Assembly: GCF_016899775.1 (NCBI RefSeq)
Contig: NZ_JACJJE010000004.1
Location: forward strand, 50,130 to 114,129
DNA from: Pseudoflavonifractor capillosus
Lineage (GTDB): Bacteria > Bacillota > Clostridia > Oscillospirales > Oscillospiraceae
Length of the DNA stretch: 64,000 nt
Reading direction: 5' to 3'
The notes below the pieces were generated by a model. It was not told where the DNA came from. It made no database searches and worked only from the letters and a program-made list of their open reading frames with translations. Position numbers and translations under genes: made by a program. Below, one piece after another: positions 8,158 to 16,625 of this stretch (its first letter is position 1; every line of letters begins with the position of its first letter).

Positions 8158-8709
8158 ATGCTGGAAGTCATACAAACCGTGGACGAGACCATTCTGCTGT
8201 GGATTCAGGAGACGGTCCGCCAGGGGTGGCTCAACCCCCTGGTGGAGTTTTACACCACCCTGGGCAACGGGGGGCTGCTGTGGATTGTGCTGTCCCTGGC
8301 CCTGCTGTGCTGGAGGCCCACCCGGAGGGTGGGAGCGGTGTCTCTGCTGGCGCTGGCCATTGGGTTCCTGTGCACCAATGTGGCGGTGAAGCCCCTGATC
8401 CAGCGGCCCCGGCCCTACACGGCGGTGGAGGGACTCATCCCCCTGCTCACCTCCGGGGACCCCAACTCCTTCCCCTCGGGGCACACCTGCGCCGCCTTCG
8501 CCGCCGGTCTGGCCTGGGCGGGGACCTGCTCGGCCCGGTGGGCCCGGATCGCCGCGGTGGTCAGCGCCGTGTGCATGGGCCTGTCCCGGCTGTATGTGGG
8601 GGTCCACTACCCTAGCGACGTGCTGGCCGGGGCGCTGGTGGGCTCCCTGGCCGCCCTGGCTGCTCTGGCCCTGGCGCGGCGGTGGGAGAGAGCGCATAAA
8701 CAACTGTAG
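8158..8709 (+). CDS. PAP2-family membrane phosphatase
   Basis: A 183-residue membrane protein with all three signature motifs of the phosphatidic-acid phosphatase 2 family: K-P-L-I-Q-R-P-R-P (K-x6-RP), PSGH, and SRLYVGVHYPSD (SR-x5-H-x3-D). Several hydrophobic segments surround them. Members dephosphorylate lipid phosphates such as undecaprenyl pyrophosphate or phosphatidylglycerophosphate, so a role in recycling the wall-lipid carrier is plausible. The start ATG at 8158 follows GGGAGGAGG by a slightly long gap. A strong terminator follows. Confidence 0.9.
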   Translation: MLEVIQTVDETILLWIQETVRQGWLNPLVEFYTTLGNGGLLWIVLSLALLCWRPTRRVGAVSLLALAIGFLCTNVAVKPLIQRPRPYTAVEGLIPLLTSGDPNSFPSGHTCAAFAAGLAWAGTCSARWARIAAVVSAVCMGLSRLYVGVHYPSDVLAGALVGSLAALAALALARRWERAHKQL

Positions 8710-8741
8710 GGGCGGCCCTTGTGGCCGCCCGCGGGTAAAGG

Positions 8742-8785
8742 GCAAGGCTCCGCCTGAGGATCACTCAGGCGGAGCCTTGCTGCTT
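8742..8785. terminator. Bidirectional terminator between PAP2 and M56 genes
   Basis: Sixteen-base perfect arms 8742-8757 and 8765-8780 with a 7-base loop, followed by TGCTTTT. It separates two convergent genes. Confidence 0.85.
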
Positions 8786-8811
8786 TTCAAGGGGGGTGCG
8801 GGGCCGGGACC

Positions 8812-10968
8812 TTAATCTGCGGGGGCACTGTCTGACTGAGGCTGGCGGGCGTACCAGTCGTCCACTGCCTGACGAATTGCCGTACTTGTCCCGGAGGGCA
8901 GCACCCGAAGGACGGGAAGGGAGGCGTTCTCCTCGTTGTCCTCCCCCAGAGGCCCGCAGGCCAGGAGGCATCCCCCGTCCCGCTCCTCTAAATACACATG
9001 CAGTTCTGTGTCCCCGTCTCGCGCGAGGGATATGATGCAGTCGGATTCCCCGACGGCTACCCGGCCGGGGGAACGGGAGAGGTCGATGCCGGTAACGGTC
9101 TCATCCAGAAGGAAACTGGAAATTTGGGCGATAACGTTCCGGTCACTAATTCGATAGAAAAAGTCCGCCTTGGGGGAGGGGGTGAAACAGACAGGAGATT
9201 CGCCCTGCAAAGCCGCATACAGCTCCTCAGAGCTGGGGCAGAGAGCCGCCTCCCGGCAAACCTCCAGCACCGCGTCCGCCAGGTGGTCCGGGATGGCGAT
9301 GGAGTACCAGCTCCCCGCGTCCATGGCCCGGGCGTACCAGCCCTCCGGGGCGGACGGGTCCCACCAGGGCGCGCCGTAGCTCACCTCATAGAAGGTGGTC
9401 CAGTTGGTGAGCCAGTCCTCCATGTCATAGTCCGGGGACTGGTTCTGGGCCACGCACTCCGGGTCGTTCAAAAACAGCTCCGTGAGCTGGGCCTTGAATG
9501 TGGCGTGCTCCACCCGGTACTGCACCTGGGGCAGGGTGCGCTGCTCCTGCTGAAGAACTCTTATTTGCTCAATAATCCCGTCTGGGAAAACAGCGGCAGG
9601 AAAACAGGCCAGATGTTCTGAGTCAGGGTTCAGGACGTATGTCTCCGGATCGGATGAATTTGAATCTCGATAAAGATAATAGGTGGCCGCTTCCATCTCT
9701 CCGCCCCGCTCATACCAGAAGGTAAGGGGGGTAGAGGAGAGAAAACGGGATGGCCAATCGGTTTCCAACACCTCATCAGAGAAGTTCAACAAGTCGTGAA
9801 CCTGGTTCAGCAGTTCTTTTGCCTCCGCCAGAAGGTCCGGGTCCGTGATTTGGGTGGGGTCGGCACCGCTGCTATAGAGGGGCTGCCCCAGGTGGACGGC
9901 CTGGGCGACAGATACATGATACTTAAAGTCACTGTAGATGGAGTCTGGGTCAGGAACGGCTTGGTCCCGTTCCCCCGCAAACACAAACACCGCCGCCAGG
10001 GCCAGGGCGGCCGCCGCCAGAAAGAGGGCGGTTTTCTTTGTCTCCGGCTGTTTCACCAGCTGGGCAATCCGCCGCTGGACGGTTTTCTTTCCTCCGGTCA
10101 TGGTGGTGGAGCAGGACAGCACCCCGCCCGCCCCGGACCGCCGGGCCACCAGCCCGATCAGCGTGCGGCCGTAGGGGATGCGCTCCCCCTCCCCCAGCTG
10201 CCGGATGGTCCCCTCGTCGCAGGCCAGCTCTCCGTCCCGCTTGGACAAGATGACTGCCGCCCACACCAGGGGGTTATACCAGTGGAGGGCCAGGGCCAGG
10301 CACCGGAGGAGGGACCAGATGTGGTCCCTGTGCCGGAAGTGAGTGAGCTCATGGGAGAGCACATGGGTGCGGACTGTTCTGTCCTCCGCCGCCTCCGGGG
10401 TAAGGTAGATGGCGGGGCGGAGCACCCCGCACAGACAGGGGGAGGACAGCTCCTCAGCCTCATACACCGGCAGGGGACAGCCTGCTGTGGGGAGGGGCCG
10501 TCGGCCTCTGCGGAGTTTTTGGGCAAACCGCAGGTTGGCGGCCAGCACCGCCAGCAGGACCACGCCGGCCCCCGCCGCCCACACAACCTGAACTCCGTCG
10601 CTGAGTGTGGGGCCGCCGAAATGATAATATTCGGAGAGGTTACTCTCTATGGTGGACGCGGAATGAGGCAAGTCGGCCTGGTCCTCCTCATCCAAACTCA
10701 CGGAGGGATTGATGGGGCGTACCAGGATCGTGTTCGGGAAGATAGGGCGCTCCGATATGGTGGACAGCTCCGGCGTCAGGTCCGCCACCGCGGCGGGGAG
10801 GGAGAGGCCCGGAATCTGGAAGGGCACCAGCAGCCGCAGGAGGACCACCCCCCACAGGGCATACCGCACCCGGGGGGACAGCTTTCGGAACAGTGTCCCC
10901 CGCAGGAGCAGAAAGACCGCCAGCAGAATGGACGAGGTGACGCACCAGGAGATGAGCAGCTCCATCAT
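8812..10968 (-). CDS. BlaR1-type M56 membrane metalloprotease sensor
   Basis: The 718-residue protein begins with transmembrane helices and a cytoplasmic M56 peptidase domain; the zinc motif HELTH lies near residue 206, followed by HWYNPLVW and the downstream E-L-A-C-D-E glutamate region. In BlaR1/MecR1 such proteases cleave the BlaI repressor when an outer domain senses a ligand. Here a further membrane helix near residue 315 (ALFLAAAALALAAVFVF) leads to about 380 outer residues that show none of the penicillin-binding SxxK, SxN or KTG motifs. The signal is therefore probably not a beta-lactam. It overlaps the blaI-like gene by 4 bases. Confidence 0.9.
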   Translation of the reverse strand: MMELLISWCVTSSILLAVFLLLRGTLFRKLSPRVRYALWGVVLLRLLVPFQIPGLSLPAAVADLTPELSTISERPIFPNTILVRPINPSVSLDEEDQADLPHSASTIESNLSEYYHFGGPTLSDGVQVVWAAGAGVVLLAVLAANLRFAQKLRRGRRPLPTAGCPLPVYEAEELSSPCLCGVLRPAIYLTPEAAEDRTVRTHVLSHELTHFRHRDHIWSLLRCLALALHWYNPLVWAAVILSKRDGELACDEGTIRQLGEGERIPYGRTLIGLVARRSGAGGVLSCSTTMTGGKKTVQRRIAQLVKQPETKKTALFLAAAALALAAVFVFAGERDQAVPDPDSIYSDFKYHVSVAQAVHLGQPLYSSGADPTQITDPDLLAEAKELLNQVHDLLNFSDEVLETDWPSRFLSSTPLTFWYERGGEMEAATYYLYRDSNSSDPETYVLNPDSEHLACFPAAVFPDGIIEQIRVLQQEQRTLPQVQYRVEHATFKAQLTELFLNDPECVAQNQSPDYDMEDWLTNWTTFYEVSYGAPWWDPSAPEGWYARAMDAGSWYSIAIPDHLADAVLEVCREAALCPSSEELYAALQGESPVCFTPSPKADFFYRISDRNVIAQISSFLLDETVTGIDLSRSPGRVAVGESDCIISLARDGDTELHVYLEERDGGCLLACGPLGEDNEENASLPVLRVLPSGTSTAIRQAVDDWYARQPQSDSAPAD

Positions 10969-11339
10969 GTTCCCTCCGCCTCCTTTAAAATGGCGTACAG
11001 TTCCTCAATTTCTTCTTTGGTCAGGGCCTTCTCCCGGGCCATGGAGGACACCATCAGGCCCACGCTCCCCTGGTACACCCGGTCCAGGAAGGAGCGGGTC
11101 TCCTGGCGGGCGGCCTTCTCCCGCTCCACCGCCGGGAAGTAGTGCTTGGCACGGCCCCGGACCTCCACCCGGACCAGCCCCTTGTCCTCCATCCGGCGCA
11201 GGGTGGTGATAGTGGTGCTCTTGGCCCAGCCCACCTTCTCCTTTAAAATAGGGACCAGCTGGGTGACCGTCTGGGGGGCGCGCTCCCACAGACAGTCCAG
11301 CACATACCACTCGCTGTTGGTGAGCATCGTCTCCGCCAT
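10965..11339 (-). CDS. BlaI/MecI-family repressor
   Basis: A 124-residue winged-helix repressor. LTNSEWYVLDCLWE at the N-terminus, the KSTTITTLRRMEDKGLV recognition region and the YFPAVEREKA linker match BlaI/CopY family proteins. The C-terminal half is the dimer region that a partner M56 protease cleaves. The ATG at 11339 follows AGGAGG; a longer in-frame start at 11384 would lie inside the operator and promoter. Its ATGA stop overlaps the protease start, so the pair is co-translated. It probably represses its own operon through 11363-11377. Confidence 0.93.
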   Translation of the reverse strand: MAETMLTNSEWYVLDCLWERAPQTVTQLVPILKEKVGWAKSTTITTLRRMEDKGLVRVEVRGRAKHYFPAVEREKAARQETRSFLDRVYQGSVGLMVSSMAREKALTKEEIEELYAILKEAEGT

Positions 11340-11362
11340 ATTCGCACGCCTCCTTTTTATAA

Positions 11363-11408
11363 GTTTACTTTGTAAACCAAACATACCACAAAAGGTCTAC
11401 GTTGTCAA
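11363..11408 (-). promoter_or_regulatory. Promoter and operator of the blaI-blaR1-like operon
   Basis: Minus strand: TTGACA (11403-11408), 17-base spacer, TATGTT (11380-11385). Just downstream is the inverted repeat GTTTAC-TTT-GTAAAC (11363-11377), which has the TAC...GTA form of BlaI operators. A weaker related half-palindrome lies 32 bases away at 11395-11409, overlapping the -35 box. Confidence 0.75.
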
Positions 11409-11499
11409 CCAAAACTTCCGGCGGAGGGCGGCGGTCCAAACCGGCGGAATGAACCCGGTCTTAACAGGAAGCGAACCCATCTTAACATACATTTTACTA

Positions 11500-11528
11500 T
11501 TGACGAACGGTCCCTTTGATGCTATCGT
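11500..11528 (+). promoter_or_regulatory. Candidate promoter of the phosphate/potassium cluster
   Basis: TTGACG (11500-11505), 17 bases, TATCGT (11523-11528). The -35 box is good, the -10 box weak. It lies just upstream of the structured leader. Confidence 0.45.
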
Positions 11529-11552
11529 ATATGTGCTGGAATATCGAGGTAG

Positions 11553-11681
11553 AGTCTGTCGCAGAGGGCAGGAAACTGCGCCTCCTTTGATTCACAGCGT
11601 CGGAATGGGAAAGAGAATTTCAGTGCCTTTCCCCCGGAGATGGACAGGACTTTTGAGGGAAAGAGGTCCTGCTCTTTTTTT
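11553..11681 (+). ncRNA. Structured leader RNA with switchable terminator (riboswitch-like), class unknown
   Basis: AGTCTGTC (11553-11560) can pair with GACAGGACT (11643-11651; one bulge) to close a three-way junction. Inside are an 8-bp hairpin with a GAAA tetraloop (11564-11584, one bulged G) and a second hairpin GGGAAAG/CTTTCCC (11607-11633) extended by CGG/CCG. The 3' strand of the closing helix is also the 5' arm of a terminator, CAGGAC (11645-11650) with GTCCTG (11666-11671), followed by CTCTTTTTTT. The two folds exclude each other, as in transcriptional riboswitches. About 195 bases separate it from the pit gene. I could not match it to a known aptamer. Confidence 0.55.
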
Positions 11682-11877
11682 GCTCCTGAGCCATGTTTGA
11701 AAAATGTCAACATGCCAAAACGGCGGGCCTTTTCCCACCATGCCGCGTTCATTTTCCCTGCAATCCACCAAGGATTGCCGCGTCAAATTGCCTTGCCTGG
11801 CGGAAAATCCCTCGTCGTTGGGCACATTTCCACTTTTCAAACAAGGCATAGAAAAATAAAAGGGGTTTTGCTGGACT

Positions 11878-12936
11878 ATGGATATGGATGTTTCGCTCTC
11901 TTATTTCTTACAGGCGATCTCCACAAACCCGGTCATGCTGGTGACCGTTCTCCTGACCCTGGGGGTCATCTTCGTCAATGGCTGGACCGACGCGCCCAAC
12001 GCCATTGCCACCTGCATCACCACCCGCTGCCTGGGGGCCCGGAAGGCCATTATTACCAGCGCGGTCTTCAACTTCCTGGGCGTGCTCATCATGACCCACA
12101 TCAACAGCGCGGTGGCCTCCACCATCAGCAACATGGTGGACTTTGGAAGCAATACCCACGAGGCGCAGATCGCCCTGTGCGCGGCTCTGTTCTCCATCGT
12201 GGTGTACAGCGTGGGGGCCTCCTACTTCGGCATCCCCACCAGTGAGAGCCACAGTCTGATCGCCGGCCTCACCGGCGCGGCCATCGCCATCCACGGCGGC
12301 CTGGACGGGGTCAACCCGGACGAGTGGATCAAGGTCATCTACGGCCTGTTCCTGAGCCTGGCCCTGGGCTTCCTGTCCGGGTGGGTGATCTGCAAGCTGA
12401 TTACGATCATCTGCGCCGGGATGAACCGGCATAAGACCAACCGCTTCTTCCAGGCGGGCGAGATTTTCGGCGCCGCCGCCATGAGCTTCATGCACGGCGC
12501 CCAGGACGGCCAGAAGTTCATCGGCGTGCTCTTCCTGGGCGTGGCCTTCAGCAACGGCCAGAGCAGCGTGGAGGGCGTGATCATCCCCGTCTGGCTGATG
12601 ATCGTGTGCAGCACGGTCATGGGCGTGGGCACCAGCGTGGGCGGAGAGAAGATCATCAAGTCGGTGGGCATGGACATGGTCCGCCTGGAGAAATACCAGG
12701 GCTTTTCCGCCGACCTGGCCGGCGCCTTCTGCCTGCTGCTGTCCAGCGTGTTCGGCATTCCGGTGTCCACCACCCACACCAAGACCAGCGCCATCATGGG
12801 CGTGGGCGCGGTGAAGCGGCTGTCCGCCATCAACTTCGGCGTGGTCAAGGACATGATGCTCACCTGGGTGTTTACCTTCCCCGGCTGCGGCCTCATCAGC
12901 TTTGTGATGGCCAAGCTGTTTATGACCATCCTGTGA
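11878..12936 (+). CDS. pit: Low-affinity inorganic phosphate transporter, PiT family
   Basis: A 352-residue membrane protein with the duplicated PiT signature: NGWTDAPNAIATCI (about 34-47) with SYFGIPTSESHSLIAG, and FGIPVSTTHTKTSAIMGVG near 295-313. It carries phosphate as a metal complex driven by protons or sodium. The start is an ATG at 11878 after AAAAGGGG. It is followed by its usual DUF47 partner and then by potassium-uptake genes. A long structured leader precedes it. Confidence 0.95.
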   Translation: MDMDVSLSYFLQAISTNPVMLVTVLLTLGVIFVNGWTDAPNAIATCITTRCLGARKAIITSAVFNFLGVLIMTHINSAVASTISNMVDFGSNTHEAQIALCAALFSIVVYSVGASYFGIPTSESHSLIAGLTGAAIAIHGGLDGVNPDEWIKVIYGLFLSLALGFLSGWVICKLITIICAGMNRHKTNRFFQAGEIFGAAAMSFMHGAQDGQKFIGVLFLGVAFSNGQSSVEGVIIPVWLMIVCSTVMGVGTSVGGEKIIKSVGMDMVRLEKYQGFSADLAGAFCLLLSSVFGIPVSTTHTKTSAIMGVGAVKRLSAINFGVVKDMMLTWVFTFPGCGLISFVMAKLFMTIL

Positions 12937-13000
12937 TTCCGGAGCGTTCCGGTTCTGTTTGGGTCCCCATTTGAAGATTTGATTCAGGAGTGAGACGGAA

Positions 13001-13624
13001 ATGGCAAAGAAGCAAGACGCATATTATTTTGAAACCTTTACGGCCTGTCTGGACGACGCCTGCAAGGCGGCCCAGCTGCTGGACCGGTCCATGCGGGAGT
13101 TTGACCCCGCCCAGATCAAAGAGACGCTGGACGAGATGCACAACATCGAGCACGCCGCCGACGACAAGAAGCACGAGCTGCTCAACGTGCTGGCCAAGGC
13201 CTTCATCACCCCCATCGAGCGGGAGGACATCATCCTCCTCAGCCAGAACATCGACGAGGTCACCGACAAGATCGAGGACGTGCTGCTGCGGGTCTACTGC
13301 AACAACGTGCAGAAGATCCGGCCGGAGGCCCTGGAGCTGTCCCGGCTGGTGATCCGCTGCTGTGAGGAGGCCAAGCTCATGGCTCAGGAGTTCGCCGACT
13401 TCAAGCGCTCCAAGGGCCTGCGGGACCACATCATCCGCATCAACACCCTGGAGGAGGAGGCCGACCAGCAGTTCATCAACAGCATGCGCACCCTCCACAC
13501 CACCTGCACCGATCCCATTGAGATCATCGTGTGGCGGGAGATCTTCCTCTATCTGGAGAAGTGCGTGGATGCCTGCGAGCACGTGGCCGACACGGTGGAG
13601 AGCGTGGTCATGAAGAATTCCTGA
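13001..13624 (+). CDS. DUF47 (PhoU-like) Pit accessory protein
   Basis: A 207-residue all-helical protein of the DUF47/TIGR00153 family, relatives of PhoU that are nearly always next to pit. Visible are the family's repeated E/D-rich helices, for instance HNIEHAADDKKHELL and AFITPIEREDIILLSQNIDEV, where the acidic residues are likely metal ligands. It should work in the cytoplasm, binding or gating the Pit transporter. It starts 64 bases after the pit stop. Confidence 0.92.
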   Translation: MAKKQDAYYFETFTACLDDACKAAQLLDRSMREFDPAQIKETLDEMHNIEHAADDKKHELLNVLAKAFITPIEREDIILLSQNIDEVTDKIEDVLLRVYCNNVQKIRPEALELSRLVIRCCEEAKLMAQEFADFKRSKGLRDHIIRINTLEEEADQQFINSMRTLHTTCTDPIEIIVWREIFLYLEKCVDACEHVADTVESVVMKNS

Positions 13625-13705
13625 TCGGATGAGATCTGGAAGAGTTCATATGGAAAAGGAGGACGAAGCCGTCCCGCCTTCCGGCCGGGCGGCCCAGTTC
13701 GCACT

Positions 13706-15001
13706 ATGATACGGTTTTTAAAAAAGCAGCCCCCCGGGCGGCTCATTGCCCTGGGCTTTGCGGCGGTGATTCTGATTGGCAGCGCCCTTTTGATGCTGCC
13801 CATCTCCATCCGGCCGGGGGTGGAGGTGGCGTACATCGACGCGCTGTTCACCTCCACCAGTGCAGTCTGCGTCACAGGTCTCATCGCGGTGGACGCCTAT
13901 GACAACTTTACGGTGTTTGGACAGGCGGTGCTGGCCGGACTGATCCAGATCGGCGGTCTGGGGGTCACGTCGGTGGGCGTGGGACTGATTCTGGCCGCCG
14001 GCCGCCGGGTGAGCATCAAGGGCCGCTCCCTGGTGAAGGAGGCCCTGAATGTGGACAGCTTTCAGGGAATGGTGCGGCTGATCCAGTGGGTGCTGAAAGT
14101 GACCTTGTGCTTTGAGGGGGCGGGCGCCGTCCTGAGCTTTCTCACCTTCTCCCAGGACTACCCCCTGCCCCGGGCCCTGTGGACCAGCGTGTTCCACTCG
14201 GTGGCCGCCTTCAACAACTCGGGCTTTGACATCCTGGGCGGGATGCAGAACCTCATCCCCTATCAAAGCGACGTGCTGCTGAATCTGGTCACCTGCGCCC
14301 TGATCATCTTCGGCGGCTTGGGCTTTCTGGTGATGCTGGACATCCGCAGGGCCGGGAGCTTCCGGAAGCTGACCTTCCACTCCAAGGTGGTCATCACCAC
14401 CACGGCGGCCCTGCTGGCCGTGGGCACTCTGCTGCTGAAGGCTACCGAGGACATGACCTGGCTGGGGGCCTTTTTCCACAGCGTGTCCGCCCGCACCGCC
14501 GGTTTCTCCACCTACTCCATGGGGGAGCTGACCAACGCGGGGCTGTTCACCCTGATCCTGCTCATGTTCATCGGCGCCTCCCCCGGGTCCACCGGCGGCG
14601 GCATCAAGACCACCACCTTCTTCGCCCTGATGCAGCAGGTGCGGGCCGTCTTTACCAAGAAGAAGCCCGGGGGCTTCCACCGGACGCTGCCCGGAGAGGC
14701 CATCGACAAGGCGGGAGTCATCGCCCTGCTGTCCGTGGTGGTGGTGTGCGTGGGGACCTTCCTGCTGTGCGTGCTGGAGCCGGAGCTGGACTTTGTGCGG
14801 CTGCTGTTTGAGGAGGTCTCCGCCTTCGGCACAGTGGGACTGTCCACCGGCATCACCCCCGATTTGAGCGTGGCCAGCAAGCTGGTGCTGATATTTACCA
14901 TGTACATCGGACGTCTGGGGGCCTTTACCCTGTTCTCCCTGTGGATCGACCGGCCCGACCCCAGCATCCGGTACACCGAAGAAATGATTACAATAGGATA
15001 G
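13706..15001 (+). CDS. ktrB: Potassium uptake channel subunit KtrB/TrkH
   Basis: A 431-residue membrane protein of the TrkH/KtrB family. The four pore-loop repeats are visible: TSAVCVTGL (51-59), AAFNNSGF near 170, SARTAGF near 265 and AFGTVGLSTG near 372; each has the central Gly of the selectivity filter. The gating loop ASPGSTGGGIKTTT follows the third repeat. The length fits KtrB, which pairs with KtrA, encoded 7 bases downstream. Confidence 0.95.
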   Translation: MIRFLKKQPPGRLIALGFAAVILIGSALLMLPISIRPGVEVAYIDALFTSTSAVCVTGLIAVDAYDNFTVFGQAVLAGLIQIGGLGVTSVGVGLILAAGRRVSIKGRSLVKEALNVDSFQGMVRLIQWVLKVTLCFEGAGAVLSFLTFSQDYPLPRALWTSVFHSVAAFNNSGFDILGGMQNLIPYQSDVLLNLVTCALIIFGGLGFLVMLDIRRAGSFRKLTFHSKVVITTTAALLAVGTLLLKATEDMTWLGAFFHSVSARTAGFSTYSMGELTNAGLFTLILLMFIGASPGSTGGGIKTTTFFALMQQVRAVFTKKKPGGFHRTLPGEAIDKAGVIALLSVVVVCVGTFLLCVLEPELDFVRLLFEEVSAFGTVGLSTGITPDLSVASKLVLIFTMYIGRLGAFTLFSLWIDRPDPSIRYTEEMITIG

Positions 15002-15008
15002 GAGCGCT

Positions 15009-15680
15009 ATGAGAAGAAAGCAGTCAGAGACCTCGTTCGGGGTCATCGGTCTGGGGCGGTTCGGCACCGCCCTGGTGAAGACGCTGGCCGAGGCGGGCCA
15101 GGAAGTCATTGCCGTGGACAAGGATGAGCAGAAGGTGAAGGCGGTGCGAAAATACACCGACTACGCCTTTGTGGTGGGGATGCTCAACGAGGAGAGCCTC
15201 CAGGAGACCGGCGTGCAGAACTGCGACACGGTCACCATCTGCATCGGAGAGCAGCTGGATGTGAGCATTCTCACCACCATGCAGGTGATCAAGATGGGCA
15301 TTCCCCATGTGATCTCCAAGGCCAACAGCCAGGAGCACGGAGAGGTGCTCAAGCAGCTGGGGGCCACGGTGGTCTACCCCGAGGCGGACATGGCCGTGCG
15401 CATCGGCAAGCGGCTGATCTCCCGCAGCATGCTGGATTACATCTCCCTGGACGACGACGTGGAGGTGCGGCGCATCCAGGTGGGCGGAAAGCTGATCGGC
15501 GCCAGCATCCAGGAGCTGGACGTGCGCCGGGTCTACGGCATCAACATCATCGCCGTGGAGCGGGACCACCAGACAAACGTGGAGTTCTCCCCCCAGTACC
15601 GCTTTGCGGCGGAGGACATCATCGCGGTCATCGGGAAAGTAGATAAAATTGACCATTTTGAACAGGACATTCGTCCCTGA
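15009..15680 (+). CDS. ktrA: Potassium channel regulatory subunit KtrA/TrkA
   Basis: A 223-residue cytoplasmic gating protein. The RCK_N domain has the nucleotide-binding VIGLGRFGTAL with an acidic end of beta-2 (VIAVDKDEQKV). A C-terminal RCK_C domain spans about residues 140-220. The ring gates KtrB with ATP/ADP, and in Firmicutes the RCK_C domain of KtrA binds c-di-AMP; whether this one does cannot be seen. Confidence 0.95.
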   Translation: MRRKQSETSFGVIGLGRFGTALVKTLAEAGQEVIAVDKDEQKVKAVRKYTDYAFVVGMLNEESLQETGVQNCDTVTICIGEQLDVSILTTMQVIKMGIPHVISKANSQEHGEVLKQLGATVVYPEADMAVRIGKRLISRSMLDYISLDDDVEVRRIQVGGKLIGASIQELDVRRVYGINIIAVERDHQTNVEFSPQYRFAAEDIIAVIGKVDKIDHFEQDIRP

Positions 15681-15722
15681 CACAGGGGAGAATCGCCTCA
15701 AAGAACAGACAGGAGCATCACT

Positions 15723-16523
15723 TTGGATTTCAAGCAGCATCTGATCGTAGCGGCCAAGGGGGCCGTGGTAGGGGGGACCATGCTGGTTCCCGGGGTAAGC
15801 GGCGGCACCATGTGCATCATTCTGGGCGTCTATGACCGGCTGATCCACGCGGTGAGCACCTTTTTTCAGAGCAAGCGGGCCAATTTCTGGCTGCTGTTCT
15901 GTTTCTGCCTGGGGGCCGGAGCGGGGATTTTTCTCTTGTCCAAACCCCTGCTCCAGCTGATGGAGCTCTTCCCCAAGCCAGCCAGCTTCTTCTTCATGGG
16001 GGCGGTGGCCGGAAGCGTGCCCATGACCTTCCAGAAGGCCAAGGTGACCTCCTTTCACTGGCGGGTCCCGGTCTATGTGGTGGCGGGAATGATCATTGTG
16101 TGGGTGCTGGCCAAGCTGCCCACCATGGACCAGATGAGCGGCGGCGGCCTGGAGCGCTACGCCATGCTGGTGGTGTCCGGCGTGGTGGCGGCGGTGGCCC
16201 TGGTTCTGCCGGGGATCAGCGTGTCCTACCTGCTGCTGGTGCTGGGGATGTACAGCACCACCATCCAGGCCATCGGGAATTTGGATTTTGAGTACCTCAT
16301 CCCCCTGGGGCTGGGGGGAATTCTGGGGGTGGTGGCCACCACCAAGGCGCTGGAGCATCTGATGCAGGTCTACCCCCGGGCCACCTACCTGATTATTCTG
16401 GGCTTTGTGGTGGCGTCCATTCCTACCATCTTCCCGGGCGTCCCGGCGGGGGCGGAATGGATCGTGTGTGCGCTCACTCTCGTGGCCGGGTTCGGCGTGG
16501 TCTATAAGGTCTCCAGCTTATAA
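15723..16523 (+). CDS. DUF368 membrane protein, probable undecaprenyl-phosphate translocase
   Basis: A 266-residue protein with about eight to nine membrane helices and the family's repeated P-G-x-S motif: LVPGVSGGTMCIILGVYD (about 22-39) and VLPGISVSYLLLVLGMY (about 162-178). DUF368 proteins were shown in 2023 to recycle undecaprenyl phosphate across the membrane (PopT). The start is a TTG at 15723 preceded by AGGAG at proper distance; no ATG fits. It is the last gene of the pit-ktr cluster and ends 102 bases before the SLH gene. Confidence 0.88.
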   Translation: MDFKQHLIVAAKGAVVGGTMLVPGVSGGTMCIILGVYDRLIHAVSTFFQSKRANFWLLFCFCLGAGAGIFLLSKPLLQLMELFPKPASFFFMGAVAGSVPMTFQKAKVTSFHWRVPVYVVAGMIIVWVLAKLPTMDQMSGGGLERYAMLVVSGVVAAVALVLPGISVSYLLLVLGMYSTTIQAIGNLDFEYLIPLGLGGILGVVATTKALEHLMQVYPRATYLIILGFVVASIPTIFPGVPAGAEWIVCALTLVAGFGVVYKVSSL

Positions 16524-16550
16524 AAAAGCCCGGCCTGGATGAGAGGCCGG
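16522..16550 (-). terminator. Terminator of the SLH protein gene
   Basis: Read on the minus strand, CCGGCCT (16544-16550) pairs with AGGCCGG (16530-16536), followed by GC and six T. Confidence 0.75.
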
Positions 16551-16571
16551 ACGGAAGCGCAGAACGAAAAA

Positions 16572-16622
16572 AGCGGGGCTGGTCTCCGGTGCCGGGGCGG
16601 CACGGGAGGGGACAGCCCCGCT
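16572..16622. terminator. Long hairpin between convergent genes
   Basis: AGCGGGGCTG (16572-16581) pairs with CAGCCCCGCT (16613-16622); flanked by an A run on the left. It stands between the DUF368 and SLH genes. Confidence 0.6.
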
Positions 16623-16625
16623 CTG

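Noticed and set aside
6904..8745. 613-residue protein covering the glycosyltransferase and the PAP2 region
   Set aside because: The first 250 residues are antisense to PAP2; a TTG with GGAGG at 7992 gives a normal glycosyltransferase.
11541..11640. Leader of the pit cluster as a lysine riboswitch, because it contains GAGGTAGAG
   Set aside because: Only that short run agrees; the remaining lysine-aptamer core and its five-helix layout are absent, and the fold is a simple three-way junction.
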